Source: a virus
Reading direction: 5' to 3' (one strand)
DNA length: 26,912 nt
IMG/VR virus record: IMGVR_UViG_3300025128_000262
Coordinates: 1-26,912 of that record
Of this stretch, positions 7,678 through 15,152 are shown one piece after another. A program made the translations under genes and the position numbers. The notes below the pieces were generated by a model. The model was not told the DNA's origin, did no database searches, and worked only from the letters and a program-made list of their open reading frames with translations. The first letter of the stretch is position 1. The number at the start of each line of letters is the position of its first letter.

Positions 7678-7766
7678 TGTATCCTTGACATTGCTACAAC
7701 ATAAGCAATCAGTAAAATAGTAACAATAAGAGATACCCCTCCAAAAATCCAAAGAAATATTTTCAT
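7674..7766 (-). CDS. 30-aa single-span membrane peptide
   Basis: A tiny gene encoding a peptide that starts MKIFLWIFGG and is nearly all one hydrophobic helix (residues 3-26) ending in a short SRIH tail. Its ATG overlaps the stop of the upstream 220-aa gene as ATGA, so it is probably translated by coupling. Its 3' end overlaps the convergent M15 gene by 4 bases. Size and topology would suit a small holin or antiholin next to the endolysin, but that is only a suggestion from position. Confidence 0.55.
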   Translation of the reverse strand: MKIFLWIFGGVSLIVTILLIAYVVAMSRIH

Positions 7767-8425
7767 TTTGTTTTAGTCATAGCTGCAAGTGGATTTTCTA
7801 ATGCTTTCATAATCTTTTTATCAATTTTGGTTTCCAATGCTTCTATTTGGGAATCAACTTTTGTAAGTTTATCATCCCATCTTTGAGACGTATCAAGTAT
7901 TAGTTCTCGTACTTCTTTCTCTGTATTCCTCATAGCTTGCCTAGTCTCCAAGCCATCTGCTCTCGATCTCTTATCTATAGCATCAATCTGATCTAGTTGT
8001 TGATTAACGGTGCTTTTAATATCTGTTCTAATATCCCTAGCAGTTGCCTGGGCATCAGATACCAGGGTCTGTACTGCTAATATTTCAGCTCTTATTGTAT
8101 CTTCTGTTTCAGTAACTACTGCTCCTAGTGTCCTTATTTCAGCATTAATAGTTTCTTTAAGTGCCGTAACTTCAGTACTAACTACTTGTCGCTCAAGTTC
8201 TAATGAAGCTTTTACACCATTTACTGATGTTGTTATAACTTCTAAGCGTTTATCAAAAGTCGATAAATCTGGAGCTACATAAGTAGTAATTTGCTCTTTC
8301 ATATCCATGTAATCTTTATAGAATTCAAATCCGCCCCACAAACCTCCACCGAGAGTTCCCAACAAGGACATAATAATAAACAGCTTTCCACCCGTTGCTT
8401 TTATTCCACCGTATTCAACTTCCAT
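7763..8425 (-). CDS. Membrane-anchored coiled-coil protein
   Basis: A 220-residue protein with one transmembrane helix at about residues 14-36 (glycine-rich LLGTLGGGLWGGF) followed by a long helical coiled coil to about residue 205, rich in Thr, Glu, Lys and Asp in heptad-like patterns. It lacks a cleavable signal peptide, so it should stay in the inner membrane. It is separated by 2 bases from the exported 515-aa gene upstream and overlaps the 30-aa membrane peptide downstream. It could be a spanin-like or membrane-remodelling protein at lysis; no family motif is recognised. Confidence 0.65.
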   Translation of the reverse strand: MEVEYGGIKATGGKLFIIMSLLGTLGGGLWGGFEFYKDYMDMKEQITTYVAPDLSTFDKRLEVITTSVNGVKASLELERQVVSTEVTALKETINAEIRTLGAVVTETEDTIRAEILAVQTLVSDAQATARDIRTDIKSTVNQQLDQIDAIDKRSRADGLETRQAMRNTEKEVRELILDTSQRWDDKLTKVDSQIEALETKIDKKIMKALENPLAAMTKTK

Positions 8426-8427
8426 AA

Positions 8428-9975
8428 TTATTTCTCAAAGTTATATTGTGAGTCAATCATCTGATTCATCATAATGTCACTGCCTAATGAATAAATTGAA
8501 CTAAGTGGGTCTATTAACGCAACTTCATATGGAGTTTCGCTTTCATAAAACATAGCGTCTGGTAATTGAGCTTGTTGGTAAGATTGAAATTTTAAATCTC
8601 CGCCCATCATATTCATCATTAAAAGACGTGTTCCTTCTACATCTCCACCTTGATCTGTAACTCTTGATATTACTTGTTGAACAACTGCAGCTACTAATTT
8701 AGCTTTAATAGATGCTTTAGCAGAAGCTTGTTGTGTTTCTTCTTCCTGTTCTTCTGATTCAGATTCAGCTTCTTGTTCTTCTTCTTCCTGATCTTGAGCC
8801 TGTGCAACTTCTGCTTCTGGTTCTGGTTCAGATTCCATTTCCGGTTCTGGCTCCGATTCGGATTCATTATCAGCTGCAGCCATTGTCATTTCAGTTTCTG
8901 GCTCAGCCTCCATCTCTTGAGTTTCAGGTTCCATTTGTGTATCTGATTCAGTAGTTGTAGTTTCCATAGGAGCAGATTCTGTTTCTGTACTTACTTCAGG
9001 TTCTGGAGCTGGCGGAGCACTATCCATCTGTATCTGTTGCATTTCTTCTGCAATGTTAATTTCCATTGTTTCCATTTCACCAGCACTATCAACAGAAGTT
9101 ACATACATTGTCCCTACTGAATCTATAGAATCAATATTCATATCTAAATTTACTATTTCCGCACCTGCCGCATCAGTTATATTAACGGATATATCAATGT
9201 CCTGGTAATCCCCTCCTGCTTCCATTGTCATTATTTCTTCAGATTCCATAACATCACTTACAACTTGGTTAAAAAAATCATCATCCATAGTATTATTACT
9301 AGGAGTATTAACTAGTAGTTGTTGTGTTAAGTATTGTTCTAAAACTTGAATTTCAACAGGAGTTTGCTCTGAATAAGTAGCTGTTATAAAAGGATCATCA
9401 AATCGAGGTCCGTACATTCCGGCAACATAACCAGCATCTATTCCATATAAAGACATTTGAGCCCATAGATTTTGAAAATCATTAGCTGCTATAGTTTGGC
9501 TGTAATTAAAATCTCTCCAACCAGAATAAGCTTGTACTTCATTATGTGTAAAAGTCTGAACAGTTTCACTACCATCACCTAAAATTACTTTAACTGTAAA
9601 AGAATCTTTACAATCGTAATTAGTATTTTCGCATAAAGGTACAGATAGATTAGAAGAGTGGCTCCAAACTTTTACTCCATAGTCTAATTCAAATCCAGCT
9701 TGCCATTCATCTATAGTCATTTCATCTGCAAAATAAGCTTTATCAGAAACAATAGTTCCACCTAACCATCCAGTTCTATATTCGTTAGTGCTATTATTAA
9801 TTTGACCCCTTCCACTTGATCGTCCTTGAATATCATCTCCTGTCCAATCATCACTAGAAATTACTCCTGAATTATCTAGTATATTAGGCGTAGTAATATT
9901 TCCGTCTTCATCTTCATGATTTATTGCAAAGGCAGGAACGGTAAATAATAAAAAAATAAAAATTAATAGCCTCAT
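8428..9975 (-). CDS. Large Sec-exported acidic protein, unknown
   Basis: A 515-residue protein with a signal peptide (MRLLIFIFLLFTVPAFA, cleavage after residue 17) and no lipobox. Residues about 60-200 are rich in aromatic and polar residues and look like an all-beta, possibly carbohydrate-binding-type domain, with a Cys pair at about 114 and 122. Residues 318-414 are extremely low complexity: repeats of Glu with Pro, Ser, Thr and Gln. The C-terminal 100 residues include a helical KAKLVAAVVQQVISRV and a Met-rich patch. Its start overlaps the stop of the upstream exported gene by 1 base. A phage protein exported to the periplasm suggests action on the envelope before or at lysis; the function is unknown. 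Confidence 0.7.
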   Translation of the reverse strand: MRLLIFIFLLFTVPAFAINHEDEDGNITTPNILDNSGVISSDDWTGDDIQGRSSGRGQINNSTNEYRTGWLGGTIVSDKAYFADEMTIDEWQAGFELDYGVKVWSHSSNLSVPLCENTNYDCKDSFTVKVILGDGSETVQTFTHNEVQAYSGWRDFNYSQTIAANDFQNLWAQMSLYGIDAGYVAGMYGPRFDDPFITATYSEQTPVEIQVLEQYLTQQLLVNTPSNNTMDDDFFNQVVSDVMESEEIMTMEAGGDYQDIDISVNITDAAGAEIVNLDMNIDSIDSVGTMYVTSVDSAGEMETMEINIAEEMQQIQMDSAPPAPEPEVSTETESAPMETTTTESDTQMEPETQEMEAEPETEMTMAAADNESESEPEPEMESEPEPEAEVAQAQDQEEEEQEAESESEEQEEETQQASAKASIKAKLVAAVVQQVISRVTDQGGDVEGTRLLMMNMMGGDLKFQSYQQAQLPDAMFYESETPYEVALIDPLSSIYSLGSDIMMNQMIDSQYNFEK

Positions 9976-10505
9976 TAATAATCTTCCTCATCTTCAGGCC
10001 ATAAATTATTAGGGTCCGAAGTAGATTTAAAATTTTGAGGAGGACTTGGTTTCTTTTCTAAATCAGCAAACCTTTTTTCCCATAATTTCTTTGCCTCTTC
10101 ACCTATTTTACCGTTAATAGGGCAAGGAGTACCTGCCATATTCATAGCGTCAAATACTCGCTTATCTTGGCATAAGAGACTAACTGAAGCTACTTTCATA
10201 CCCATACCATACAAAGATCTAGCTAATTTAAGCCTTTCGCAATTTTTATCACGAATAGTTGTACCTAAAGATATTCCAAGTATTCTTGTTTGAGCTGCAC
10301 TACCTAAAGCAGTAACACATACATCCTGATTATTAATTACAATATTAGGAGTAGATGCAGTTGCGGCATTGCGATCTATAGTATTAGAGGAAACAGTGTT
10401 ATTACTGGAAGTTACGGTAGAGGATACCGTTGTATTAGTATCTGCAGCAAATACGAAGGAGGGGCTAAATAAAACAATAAAAAGTAAAATCTTCCATGAT
10501 TTCAC
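9975..10505 (-). CDS. Sec-exported 176-aa protein, unknown
   Basis: Starts with GTG at 10505, preceded by GAGG. The signal peptide is MKSWKILLFIVLFSPSFVFA, about 20 residues, with cleavage after FVFA. A Thr/Ser/Asn-rich linker (about 21-55) leads to a core with CVTALGSAAQTRILGISLG, NCERLKLARSLYGMGMKVA and VSLLCQDKRVFDAMNMAGTPCP. Four cysteines in the core could form disulfides in the periplasm. The core reminds me of proteins common in uncultured marine phages, but I know no function. It overlaps the next exported gene by 1 base. Confidence 0.7.
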   Translation of the reverse strand: MKSWKILLFIVLFSPSFVFAADTNTTVSSTVTSSNNTVSSNTIDRNAATASTPNIVINNQDVCVTALGSAAQTRILGISLGTTIRDKNCERLKLARSLYGMGMKVASVSLLCQDKRVFDAMNMAGTPCPINGKIGEEAKKLWEKRFADLEKKPSPPQNFKSTSDPNNLWPEDEEDY

Positions 10506-10514
10506 AGCGTAACC

Positions 10515-10613
10515 TCATTTACGTGGTTTTTTAGTTGGTTTTCGAGGTTTTTTGGGAGGTCTCCCTCTTGTAGTTCCGTAAGTTCCCTTTCCTTGTCTAC
10601 AATATATCATCAT
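10515..10613 (-). CDS. 32-aa basic peptide with AT-hook-like tail
   Basis: A very short gene whose ATG overlaps the stop of the lipoprotein gene (ATGA). The product begins MMIYCRQGKGTYG and ends in RGRPPKKPRKPTKKPRK. The R-G-R-P core followed by Lys/Pro repeats is the AT-hook minor-groove binding pattern. It ends 9 bases before the GTG of the exported 176-aa gene. Coding status rests on coupling, position and composition. It may bind DNA; no homologue is recalled. Confidence 0.5.
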   Translation of the reverse strand: MMIYCRQGKGTYGTTRGRPPKKPRKPTKKPRK

Positions 10614-10771
10614 TCATTTCCTTCTGTTTCAGATTCAGGTTCAGATTCTTCCATTGCATCGTTAATTTTATCTCCTATTACATCTCCTAACGTATTAGTC
10701 AATATACCAACCCCTACGTTAGTAGCTACCGTACAACTTTGTAGTAGTAGTATAAATACTAAATATTTCAC
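10610..10771 (-). CDS. Small lipoprotein, copy A
   Basis: A 53-residue protein starting with GTG at 10771. The signal has lipobox LLQSC, with the lipidated Cys at residue 13, followed by VATNVGVGILTNTLGDVIGD and an acidic Glu-rich tail. The GTG overlaps the stop of the upstream lipoprotein (GTGA), and the stop overlaps the start of the AT-hook peptide. A paralogue (copy B) lies at 22393-22548 with about 58 of 65 identical bases over the core. It would be anchored in the host envelope. Function unknown; too small for a usual o-spanin but not excluded. Confidence 0.7.
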   Translation of the reverse strand: MKYLVFILLLQSCTVATNVGVGILTNTLGDVIGDKINDAMEESEPESETEGNE

Positions 10772-11082
10772 TCTTCCTCTGCTGGTTCTTTAGCATCACA
10801 AACTTCTTTATAAATATCATTATTTCTAGCTACGTAAGCTAGATCTTTACTGACAATTTCTGGCGGATTATTCTGAAGTAACCACTGTTTAGTATCTTCA
10901 CTAAACTTAACCTGTTCATACCAGGCACACTCTTTAGAATAATAAGTATCAGCATTATAGAGTCCTAAACCGAAGTTGGCGACAGGAGCCGCCAATTCGG
11001 ATAGAATACCCATACTGCTACAACCCGTCAAGAACGTCAGGCATACCAGCCCTGTCACGAACCTTTGCTTTAGCTTCATCAA
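10768..11082 (-). CDS. Lipoprotein, spanin-like
   Basis: A 104-residue lipoprotein with a basic N-region (MMKLKQRF), a hydrophobic core and lipobox LTGC, lipidated Cys at residue 21. The mature part carries SKECAWYEQVKFSEDTKQWLL and a VARNNDIYKEVC ending; the C-x-W...T-x-x-W-L...N-x-x-x...C layout resembles small phage lysis-associated lipoproteins. The start lies 65 bases inside the upstream holin-like gene, an overlap of the sort seen in spanin gene pairs. Alternative downstream starts would lose the signal peptide. Lysis role is inferred. Confidence 0.7.
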   Translation of the reverse strand: MMKLKQRFVTGLVCLTFLTGCSSMGILSELAAPVANFGLGLYNADTYYSKECAWYEQVKFSEDTKQWLLQNNPPEIVSKDLAYVARNNDIYKEVCDAKEPAEEE

Positions 11083-11305
11083 TTTCTTTCTCTACAGCTG
11101 GAGCTGCAGCCATTCCTTTTGGGTGATTAATATTGTTAAATACATTTCCAGCCAACCAATTAAAAATAGGCCAGACAGTTCCTAATACTGGGATTTTCTG
11201 TACAAATTTATCAGGCAAAGATCCAGTAATAGCAGTAAATACAAGTACTATTTGCCCTACTATTGCAAACCATCCTTGTCCTTCAAACATTGCAGCTATA
11301 TCCAT
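11018..11305 (-). CDS. Small membrane protein, holin-like
   Basis: A 95-residue protein with a hydrophobic segment at about residues 11-29 (GWFAIVGQIVLVFTAITGS), a second moderately hydrophobic stretch at 36-57 (VLGTVWPIFNWLAGNVF), and a charged C-terminal tail. Size, topology and overlap with a spanin-like lipoprotein gene suit a class II holin. A clear AGGAG lies ahead of the ATG. No signature motif, so the role is inferred. Confidence 0.55.
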   Translation of the reverse strand: MDIAAMFEGQGWFAIVGQIVLVFTAITGSLPDKFVQKIPVLGTVWPIFNWLAGNVFNNINHPKGMAAAPAVEKEIDEAKAKVRDRAGMPDVLDGL

Positions 11306-11323
11306 AGTTATCTCCTAACAAAA

Positions 11324-11599
11324 TTATTTCTTAACAGGAAACCAAAAATCTTTATGTCTAATAAATTTAGGATCATTTAAATCTTTAACTAAATAACAAT
11401 GCTCTGCACTAGCTTGAAATACCATCTCCAGGTCATGCTTAGGACGGGTATTACATGATATAGGAGTTGCGGTGTAACTCACTTGTAAACCAGATTTATG
11501 ACTAACCTGTATCTGAGTAGGAACCTCGTTTACAGACCAACCAATTAACTTATATGGAGATGGTACTAGAAGCATGATCGTAATGATCAGCTCTTTCAC
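11324..11599 (-). CDS. Small exported or membrane-tethered protein
   Basis: A 91-residue protein starting with GTG at 11599, which overlaps the upstream stop (GTGA). A short hydrophobic N-terminus (MKELIITIMLLVPSP) could be a weak signal or anchor. The rest is a small beta-rich sequence with Cys49 and Cys68 and an FWFPVKK end. No family recognised. It sits among small membrane proteins thought to serve lysis. Confidence 0.5.
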   Translation of the reverse strand: MKELIITIMLLVPSPYKLIGWSVNEVPTQIQVSHKSGLQVSYTATPISCNTRPKHDLEMVFQASAEHCYLVKDLNDPKFIRHKDFWFPVKK

Positions 11600-11790
11600 T
11601 TTTTCTTACGATCTTGCCCCATCTTCCAAGTAGCTGCACCGCCAATGCCTAATACTCCCCAAGCTTCTTGATCGAATTGATGATAACCTAGCATTTGGCA
11701 AACCATCATACCTATACCGATTAACATTATTGCGTAAGTTTTGTGACCAGGCATCATCTTATCAACAAATTGAATAACTGTTTTAATCAT
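11596..11790 (-). CDS. Holin-like two-span membrane protein
   Basis: A 64-residue protein with an amphipathic start, a hydrophobic helix at about 16-34 (TYAIMLIGIGMMVCQMLGY), a second glycine/alanine-rich hydrophobic region at 44-55, and a strongly basic end (KMGQDRKKK). The layout is typical of small phage holins. Its ATG overlaps the stop of the upstream gene as ATGA and its stop overlaps the next GTG start, so three genes are chained. Several nearby genes could equally be the true holin. Confidence 0.55.
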   Translation of the reverse strand: MIKTVIQFVDKMMPGHKTYAIMLIGIGMMVCQMLGYHQFDQEAWGVLGIGGAATWKMGQDRKKK

Positions 11791-11999
11791 GATGAATCTC
11801 CTTTTTTATTTATTAAATGTGAGACAATCATCTCCACATTACGTTCAATATGAATAAGATCATCTTTAGTCACGACAGTCTTTTCTAATGCAGTGATACG
11901 ATCACTTACACTATCGTGGTTATTAAAGACTCTCTTAGTAATGAATCCACCTACTATAGCAAGAGCACCAATTAACATCTCATTAAACTTATCTGTCAT
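11787..11999 (-). CDS. Small membrane protein with coiled coil (TM + helix)
   Basis: A 70-residue protein with one hydrophobic helix at about 7-22 (EMLIGALAIVGGFITK) and a charged coiled-coil-like helix after it (SDRITALEKTVVTKDDLIHIERN). Same plan as its upstream neighbour. It overlaps that neighbour by 11 bases and the holin-like gene by 4. Function unknown, possibly lysis or membrane regulation. Confidence 0.55.
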   Translation of the reverse strand: MTDKFNEMLIGALAIVGGFITKRVFNNHDSVSDRITALEKTVVTKDDLIHIERNVEMIVSHLINKKGDSS

Positions 12000-12315
12000 G
12001 GTTCTCGCCGTCCTTCATCTTGATGTCAACGCGGTGGATTCGTTCAGCTTTACGTTGTTCAAGATCATTTATCCTATTATGAGCTAAAGTAATATCACTC
12101 TTAAATTCATCTCTATTTATACTTGTTGATCCTAATTGATCTACTCTTCTATCCATTTCATGTAATCGTTTAGCATGAATCTTAATAGCTTCCTGTATTT
12201 GATCTGCATCTGCCTTATTCTTATCTAAATCATCTAATTTACTACTTAATCTATTAACAAACCAGGACCCTATTCCAACAAATAAAACCCAAGCCTCATG
12301 TAGTATAGCATCCAT
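11989..12315 (-). CDS. Membrane-anchored coiled-coil protein (TM + long helix)
   Basis: A 108-residue protein with an N-terminal hydrophobic helix (AWVLFVGIGSWFV, about 8-20) and a long charged coiled coil (about 24-95, with DLDKNKADADQIQEAIK and DRRVDQLG). The architecture matches the 220-aa gene at 7763-8425 and the adjacent 70-aa gene. It begins 5 bases after the previous stop. No family recognised; phage i-spanins share this anchor-plus-coil design, so that is one possibility. Confidence 0.55.
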   Translation of the reverse strand: MDAILHEAWVLFVGIGSWFVNRLSSKLDDLDKNKADADQIQEAIKIHAKRLHEMDRRVDQLGSTSINRDEFKSDITLAHNRINDLEQRKAERIHRVDIKMKDGENHDR

Positions 12316-12320
12316 AAGGT

Positions 12321-12644
12321 CTATTTGGGATATTTACCCTTAATTTCGTTAATTTTATCCACCCAAGTGGTAGTACCATCTCTCTTGTCATCAAACATCA
12401 TTTCATACTGGTTGAGTTGATCGTATTCTTCTCTGCGTTTATCAGAGTAAGTCTTTATAGAATTATCATAAGCATTAATCATTGATTGAACATCCACACC
12501 AGTAGCATCAATTACAATAGTATGATCTTCTACAGACAATCCTCTGGATGTAAGAAAATGTTCAGCGTTTTCTTGCGTCATAGAGCCGTGCCATAATATC
12601 GCTTCGCTTGCTTTGTTCTGAATGTATCCGTATATTTTTGCCAT
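12321..12644 (-). CDS. Fibre-partner small protein (tail chaperone-like) 1
   Basis: I choose the ATG at 12644 (MAKIYGYIQ, 107 residues) because a GGAA ribosome site precedes it; an in-frame TTG further upstream is unlikely. The C-terminal third reads EEYDQLNQYEMMF...WVDKINEIKGKYPK, which matches the 'QLD...W...K-x-x-x-PK' ending of the partner proteins at 14107 and 15153. Such small proteins after fibre genes resemble phage tail assembly chaperones. It follows the fibre gene at 12646. Confidence 0.55.
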   Translation of the reverse strand: MAKIYGYIQNKASEAILWHGSMTQENAEHFLTSRGLSVEDHTIVIDATGVDVQSMINAYDNSIKTYSDKRREEYDQLNQYEMMFDDKRDGTTTWVDKINEIKGKYPK

Positions 12645-12645
12645 C

Positions 12646-13326
12646 TTAGTTTCCAAAAAGGATTAAAGAAAAATAACCAGTTCCCGATAAACTCGAACCG
12701 CCTTTAACATTTGTAATGGTGTATGTGCCAGCCCCAGTACTAGTCATATCAATAAATTGTGCGCCACCTGTGCAAGCACATTGTATAAACCCATTTCCCT
12801 GCCAATATTTTCCAGCACCGGCCTGTGAAGCGTTTTGACTTGCCGCTGCACCACCACCATCATTCATCCAACCAGTAGCCATTCCTATAAACGCTCCATT
12901 AGGGTTATACGTCATCCACGCTAATTCAGGAGTAAAGTTTGCAGTAAGTGTGTGAACAGTTGTGCCATTAGCAGATGACATATCTAAAGACCAATAATCT
13001 TCCTCCATTTGTATTGGCAAACTTGTAAGGGCTGAACCATTGAGTGCAGGTAGAGTTCCAGATAGTCTAGCCATCGGCAAAGTGCCTGAAGTTAGATCAC
13101 TAGCACTTGTTGAACCTGCTGTCTGCCAAGAACCATCACCTCTTAAAAAGTTTCCAGAACCAGCAGTACCAGTTGCACTAAGATGGGCTAAGTCTACTGC
13201 CCCCGATACTAGCTGTGCCGAATCCACCGAGTTTGTCGCAAGCGTTCCTGCATCTACTATGTTATCAGGCAATCCACCTACAGATATACCAGTAATAGTT
13301 CCATCTCCGTTTATTGTGATAGCCAT
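12646..13326 (-). CDS. Tail fibre protein 1
   Basis: A 226-residue Gly/Ser/Thr-rich fibre protein. The N-terminus (MAITINGDGTITGISVGGLP) and the SAQLVSGAVDLAHLSATG and SGTLPMARLSGTLPALNGS repeats are typical of marine phage fibre stalks. Residues about 105-226 form a beta-rich C-terminal domain probably contacting the host receptor. The ATG at 13326 overlaps the stop of the 56-aa gene upstream (TAATG). Copies of the same stalk repeat are found in the 15497 fibre. Confidence 0.75.
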   Translation of the reverse strand: MAITINGDGTITGISVGGLPDNIVDAGTLATNSVDSAQLVSGAVDLAHLSATGTAGSGNFLRGDGSWQTAGSTSASDLTSGTLPMARLSGTLPALNGSALTSLPIQMEEDYWSLDMSSANGTTVHTLTANFTPELAWMTYNPNGAFIGMATGWMNDGGGAAASQNASQAGAGKYWQGNGFIQCACTGGAQFIDMTSTGAGTYTITNVKGGSSLSGTGYFSLILFGN

Positions 13327-13496
13327 TAGTTGTTCTCCTTAACTGTTTCAAGATATTCTTCATACTCTTTAGTCCATTTATCTTGATCGGCTTGTGATGG
13401 AATACCATTTGGGAATTTAGTGATAACTCCATCTCTAGTTTCCATCCCATCTTGATGATTAAATTTCCAACCAATAACTAATCCTATTGGAATCAT
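13326..13496 (-). CDS. Small fibre-linked protein, 56 aa
   Basis: A short gene chained between two fibre genes: its ATG overlaps the upstream stop (ATGA) and its TAA overlaps the downstream ATG (TAATG). The product starts MIPIGLVIGWKFNHQDG and ends YEEYLETVKENN. Perfect chaining on both sides supports coding. It holds the same position between fibre genes as the chaperone-like proteins at 12321, 14107 and 15153 but lacks their C-terminal motif. Confidence 0.6.
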   Translation of the reverse strand: MIPIGLVIGWKFNHQDGMETRDGVITKFPNGIPSQADQDKWTKEYEEYLETVKENN

Positions 13497-14107
13497 ACTG
13501 CTATCTCCGTTATTGTGATTGAGGAAGCCATTACTCCACCAAAATGTCTGCTTCCTGCGTGTCCATTAAAAGTTAGTGTTCCTGCATTTACGTTCCCTGC
13601 ACGAACTTTAAAAGTTGTAGCTGAAGTCGTGCCTGCCGTCATATAATGGGTAAAACTTACTACAGACCTAAATGTGGATGCAGCAGAATGAGCCTGTGCA
13701 GCTAGTGCATTTGCTGTACTGTCTTGAAACAAAGCTGTACCTCTCCACGCTGCTGCACTATCGGTATGGTTGATATGAGCCACTACATCAATGCGTAGTT
13801 TATTACTAGCGTTTGTTGGTGTTATTGCGAGAGTCATTAACTCAACACCCTCAGTATTTTGAGGAATGGTATCGTCAACTGGCATAACAGTAGTACCTGT
13901 CGCTACAGCACCATCCATTACATTTACCACTTGCACAACTTTTCCCAATGCCCCAGCTTTAACAGCCGTACCAGCAATAGTTAATCTGTCGGCATCCGTA
14001 ATTGCAACTGTATGCCCTGTGGGAACGGTTACAGTTGTTCCACTTTGTCCCTGTATCTTGTCCGTTTTAACCAGACTATTAGCTCCATCGAAATCTATTT
14101 GGGGCAT
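13493..14107 (-). CDS. Tail fibre protein 2
   Basis: A 204-residue beta-rich protein. It begins MPQIDFDGANSLVKTDKIQG, then GTTVTVPTGHTVAITDADRL, a common marine phage fibre N-terminal pattern. The C-terminal 110 residues (SNKLRIDVVAHINHTD... SSITITEIAV) look like a compact receptor-binding head; the ITITEIAV ending is frequent in such fibres. It overlaps the chaperone-like gene upstream by 1 base (TAATG). Confidence 0.7.
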   Translation of the reverse strand: MPQIDFDGANSLVKTDKIQGQSGTTVTVPTGHTVAITDADRLTIAGTAVKAGALGKVVQVVNVMDGAVATGTTVMPVDDTIPQNTEGVELMTLAITPTNASNKLRIDVVAHINHTDSAAAWRGTALFQDSTANALAAQAHSAASTFRSVVSFTHYMTAGTTSATTFKVRAGNVNAGTLTFNGHAGSRHFGGVMASSITITEIAV

Positions 14108-14340
14108 TATTCAGCCTCCTTCGGTATGTCTGATTTAACTTTTGCAACGTGGTCTTTCCACGTTCCGTGATACATCATATCTAATTGTTCCTCCCAAGTT
14201 CCGTAGAGAGATTTTCTATCTCGTTGGTATTGAGTCTTGACTTGCTCAGTTGCGTAATTCGCTTCTTCTTTATCTCTTGCGGTTTCTTCTTCTGGTGTGA
14301 ATGGAACTATTTTATTGTCTATATTGTGATGTCTTGTCAT
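14107..14340 (-). CDS. Fibre-partner small protein (tail chaperone-like) 2
   Basis: A 77-residue charged helical protein ending WEEQLDMMYHGTWKDHVAKV then KSDIPKEAE. Its last part is nearly the same as that of the protein at 15153; a 20-base stretch at 14123-14142 recurs exactly at 15163-15182. Chained by TAATG overlaps to fibre genes on both sides. Probable chaperone-like partner of the preceding fibre; by analogy only. Confidence 0.6.
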   Translation of the reverse strand: MTRHHNIDNKIVPFTPEEETARDKEEANYATEQVKTQYQRDRKSLYGTWEEQLDMMYHGTWKDHVAKVKSDIPKEAE

Positions 14341-14945
14341 TATGATTTTTTCAACCCATAAAGTGTTATGTCACCTGTATGCGTTCCGCTAACTGCTTTA
14401 TATCGAAACTGAGTAACCGTCATTGTAGCGTTCCTCTGCCCACCAAATGTTCCCTGTGTTAAATAACCACTACCATTGGTTGTAACGTGGTGTCCGTAAA
14501 TATGAGGCCAAGTGGCAGAACCAGAAGAAAGGCAAATGAATACTGTGCAATGACCTCCCTCTCCTGTCGCAGTACCAACACCACTAAAAATTTGCATCCC
14601 TGTCGCATCAGCTGTATTACCTACCTCCAAATATCCAGCCCCATCAGATCGAGTTCTATGTATATTAAAGTCGTAATCATTACTCGCTTCATCTATTCCA
14701 CCTGAATCACCTAAAGCTAGAAACCCATTTTGGTTATCTGTGCCGTGTCTCCAATTTTCAAAAACAGCCATATATGTACCATAACTTGACACATCAAGAC
14801 CTGTAACGGTTGTAGTGGTTGCTCCAGATGGAGAGGTCGTGCTAATCAAGTTCCAAGTACCACCACCTGCTAACGGTCTATCTAAAGTTATATTCCCTGC
14901 ACCGCTAGGAGTATCAATCGTGTCTACTTTTATTGTTGATGCCAT
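14340..14945 (-). CDS. Tail fibre protein 3
   Basis: A 201-residue fibre. The N-terminus MASTIKVDTIDTPSGAGNIT is a frequent attachment motif of marine phage fibres. The rest, rich in Gly, Thr and aromatic residues, with WRHGTDNQNGFLALGDSG and GDITLYGLKKS at the end, fits a beta-sandwich receptor-binding domain. It is chained to the 77-aa partner gene downstream by TAATG. Confidence 0.7.
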   Translation of the reverse strand: MASTIKVDTIDTPSGAGNITLDRPLAGGGTWNLISTTSPSGATTTTVTGLDVSSYGTYMAVFENWRHGTDNQNGFLALGDSGGIDEASNDYDFNIHRTRSDGAGYLEVGNTADATGMQIFSGVGTATGEGGHCTVFICLSSGSATWPHIYGHHVTTNGSGYLTQGTFGGQRNATMTVTQFRYKAVSGTHTGDITLYGLKKS

Positions 14946-14954
14946 TTTATATCC

Positions 14955-15149
14955 TTAGATTATAGTCCACACACCGTTTACAGTAACGGTATAGGTGTTG
15001 CTCACAGTAATAGGGCCAACACTTGAGCCATTCATATTAAGCGGTATAGTTAGATCCTGGTTGATCTGATTTGAATTAGTCCTTATATACTCATCCCCTG
15101 ATCCAACATAAGGGCCATCATTTTCTGGACTGTTTCCAATGTATGCCAT
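14955..15149 (-). CDS. Short fibre-related protein, 64 aa
   Basis: A 64-residue protein starting MAYIGNSPENDGPYVGSG, related to the MPYIGNKPTNVPLS start of the fibre at 15497. It then has DLTIPLNMNGSSVGPITV and VTVNGVWTII, a pattern common in short fibre-tip or adaptor proteins of marine phages. It may be a truncated paralogue that joins the fibre to the baseplate. It follows the 114-aa partner gene by 3 bases. Confidence 0.6.
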   Translation of the reverse strand: MAYIGNSPENDGPYVGSGDEYIRTNSNQINQDLTIPLNMNGSSVGPITVSNTYTVTVNGVWTII

Positions 15150-15152
15150 TCG

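Noticed and set aside
8733-8954. Plus-strand Leu/Pro-rich frame
   Set aside because: It is the antisense of the Glu/Pro/Ser repeats of the 515-aa exported protein.
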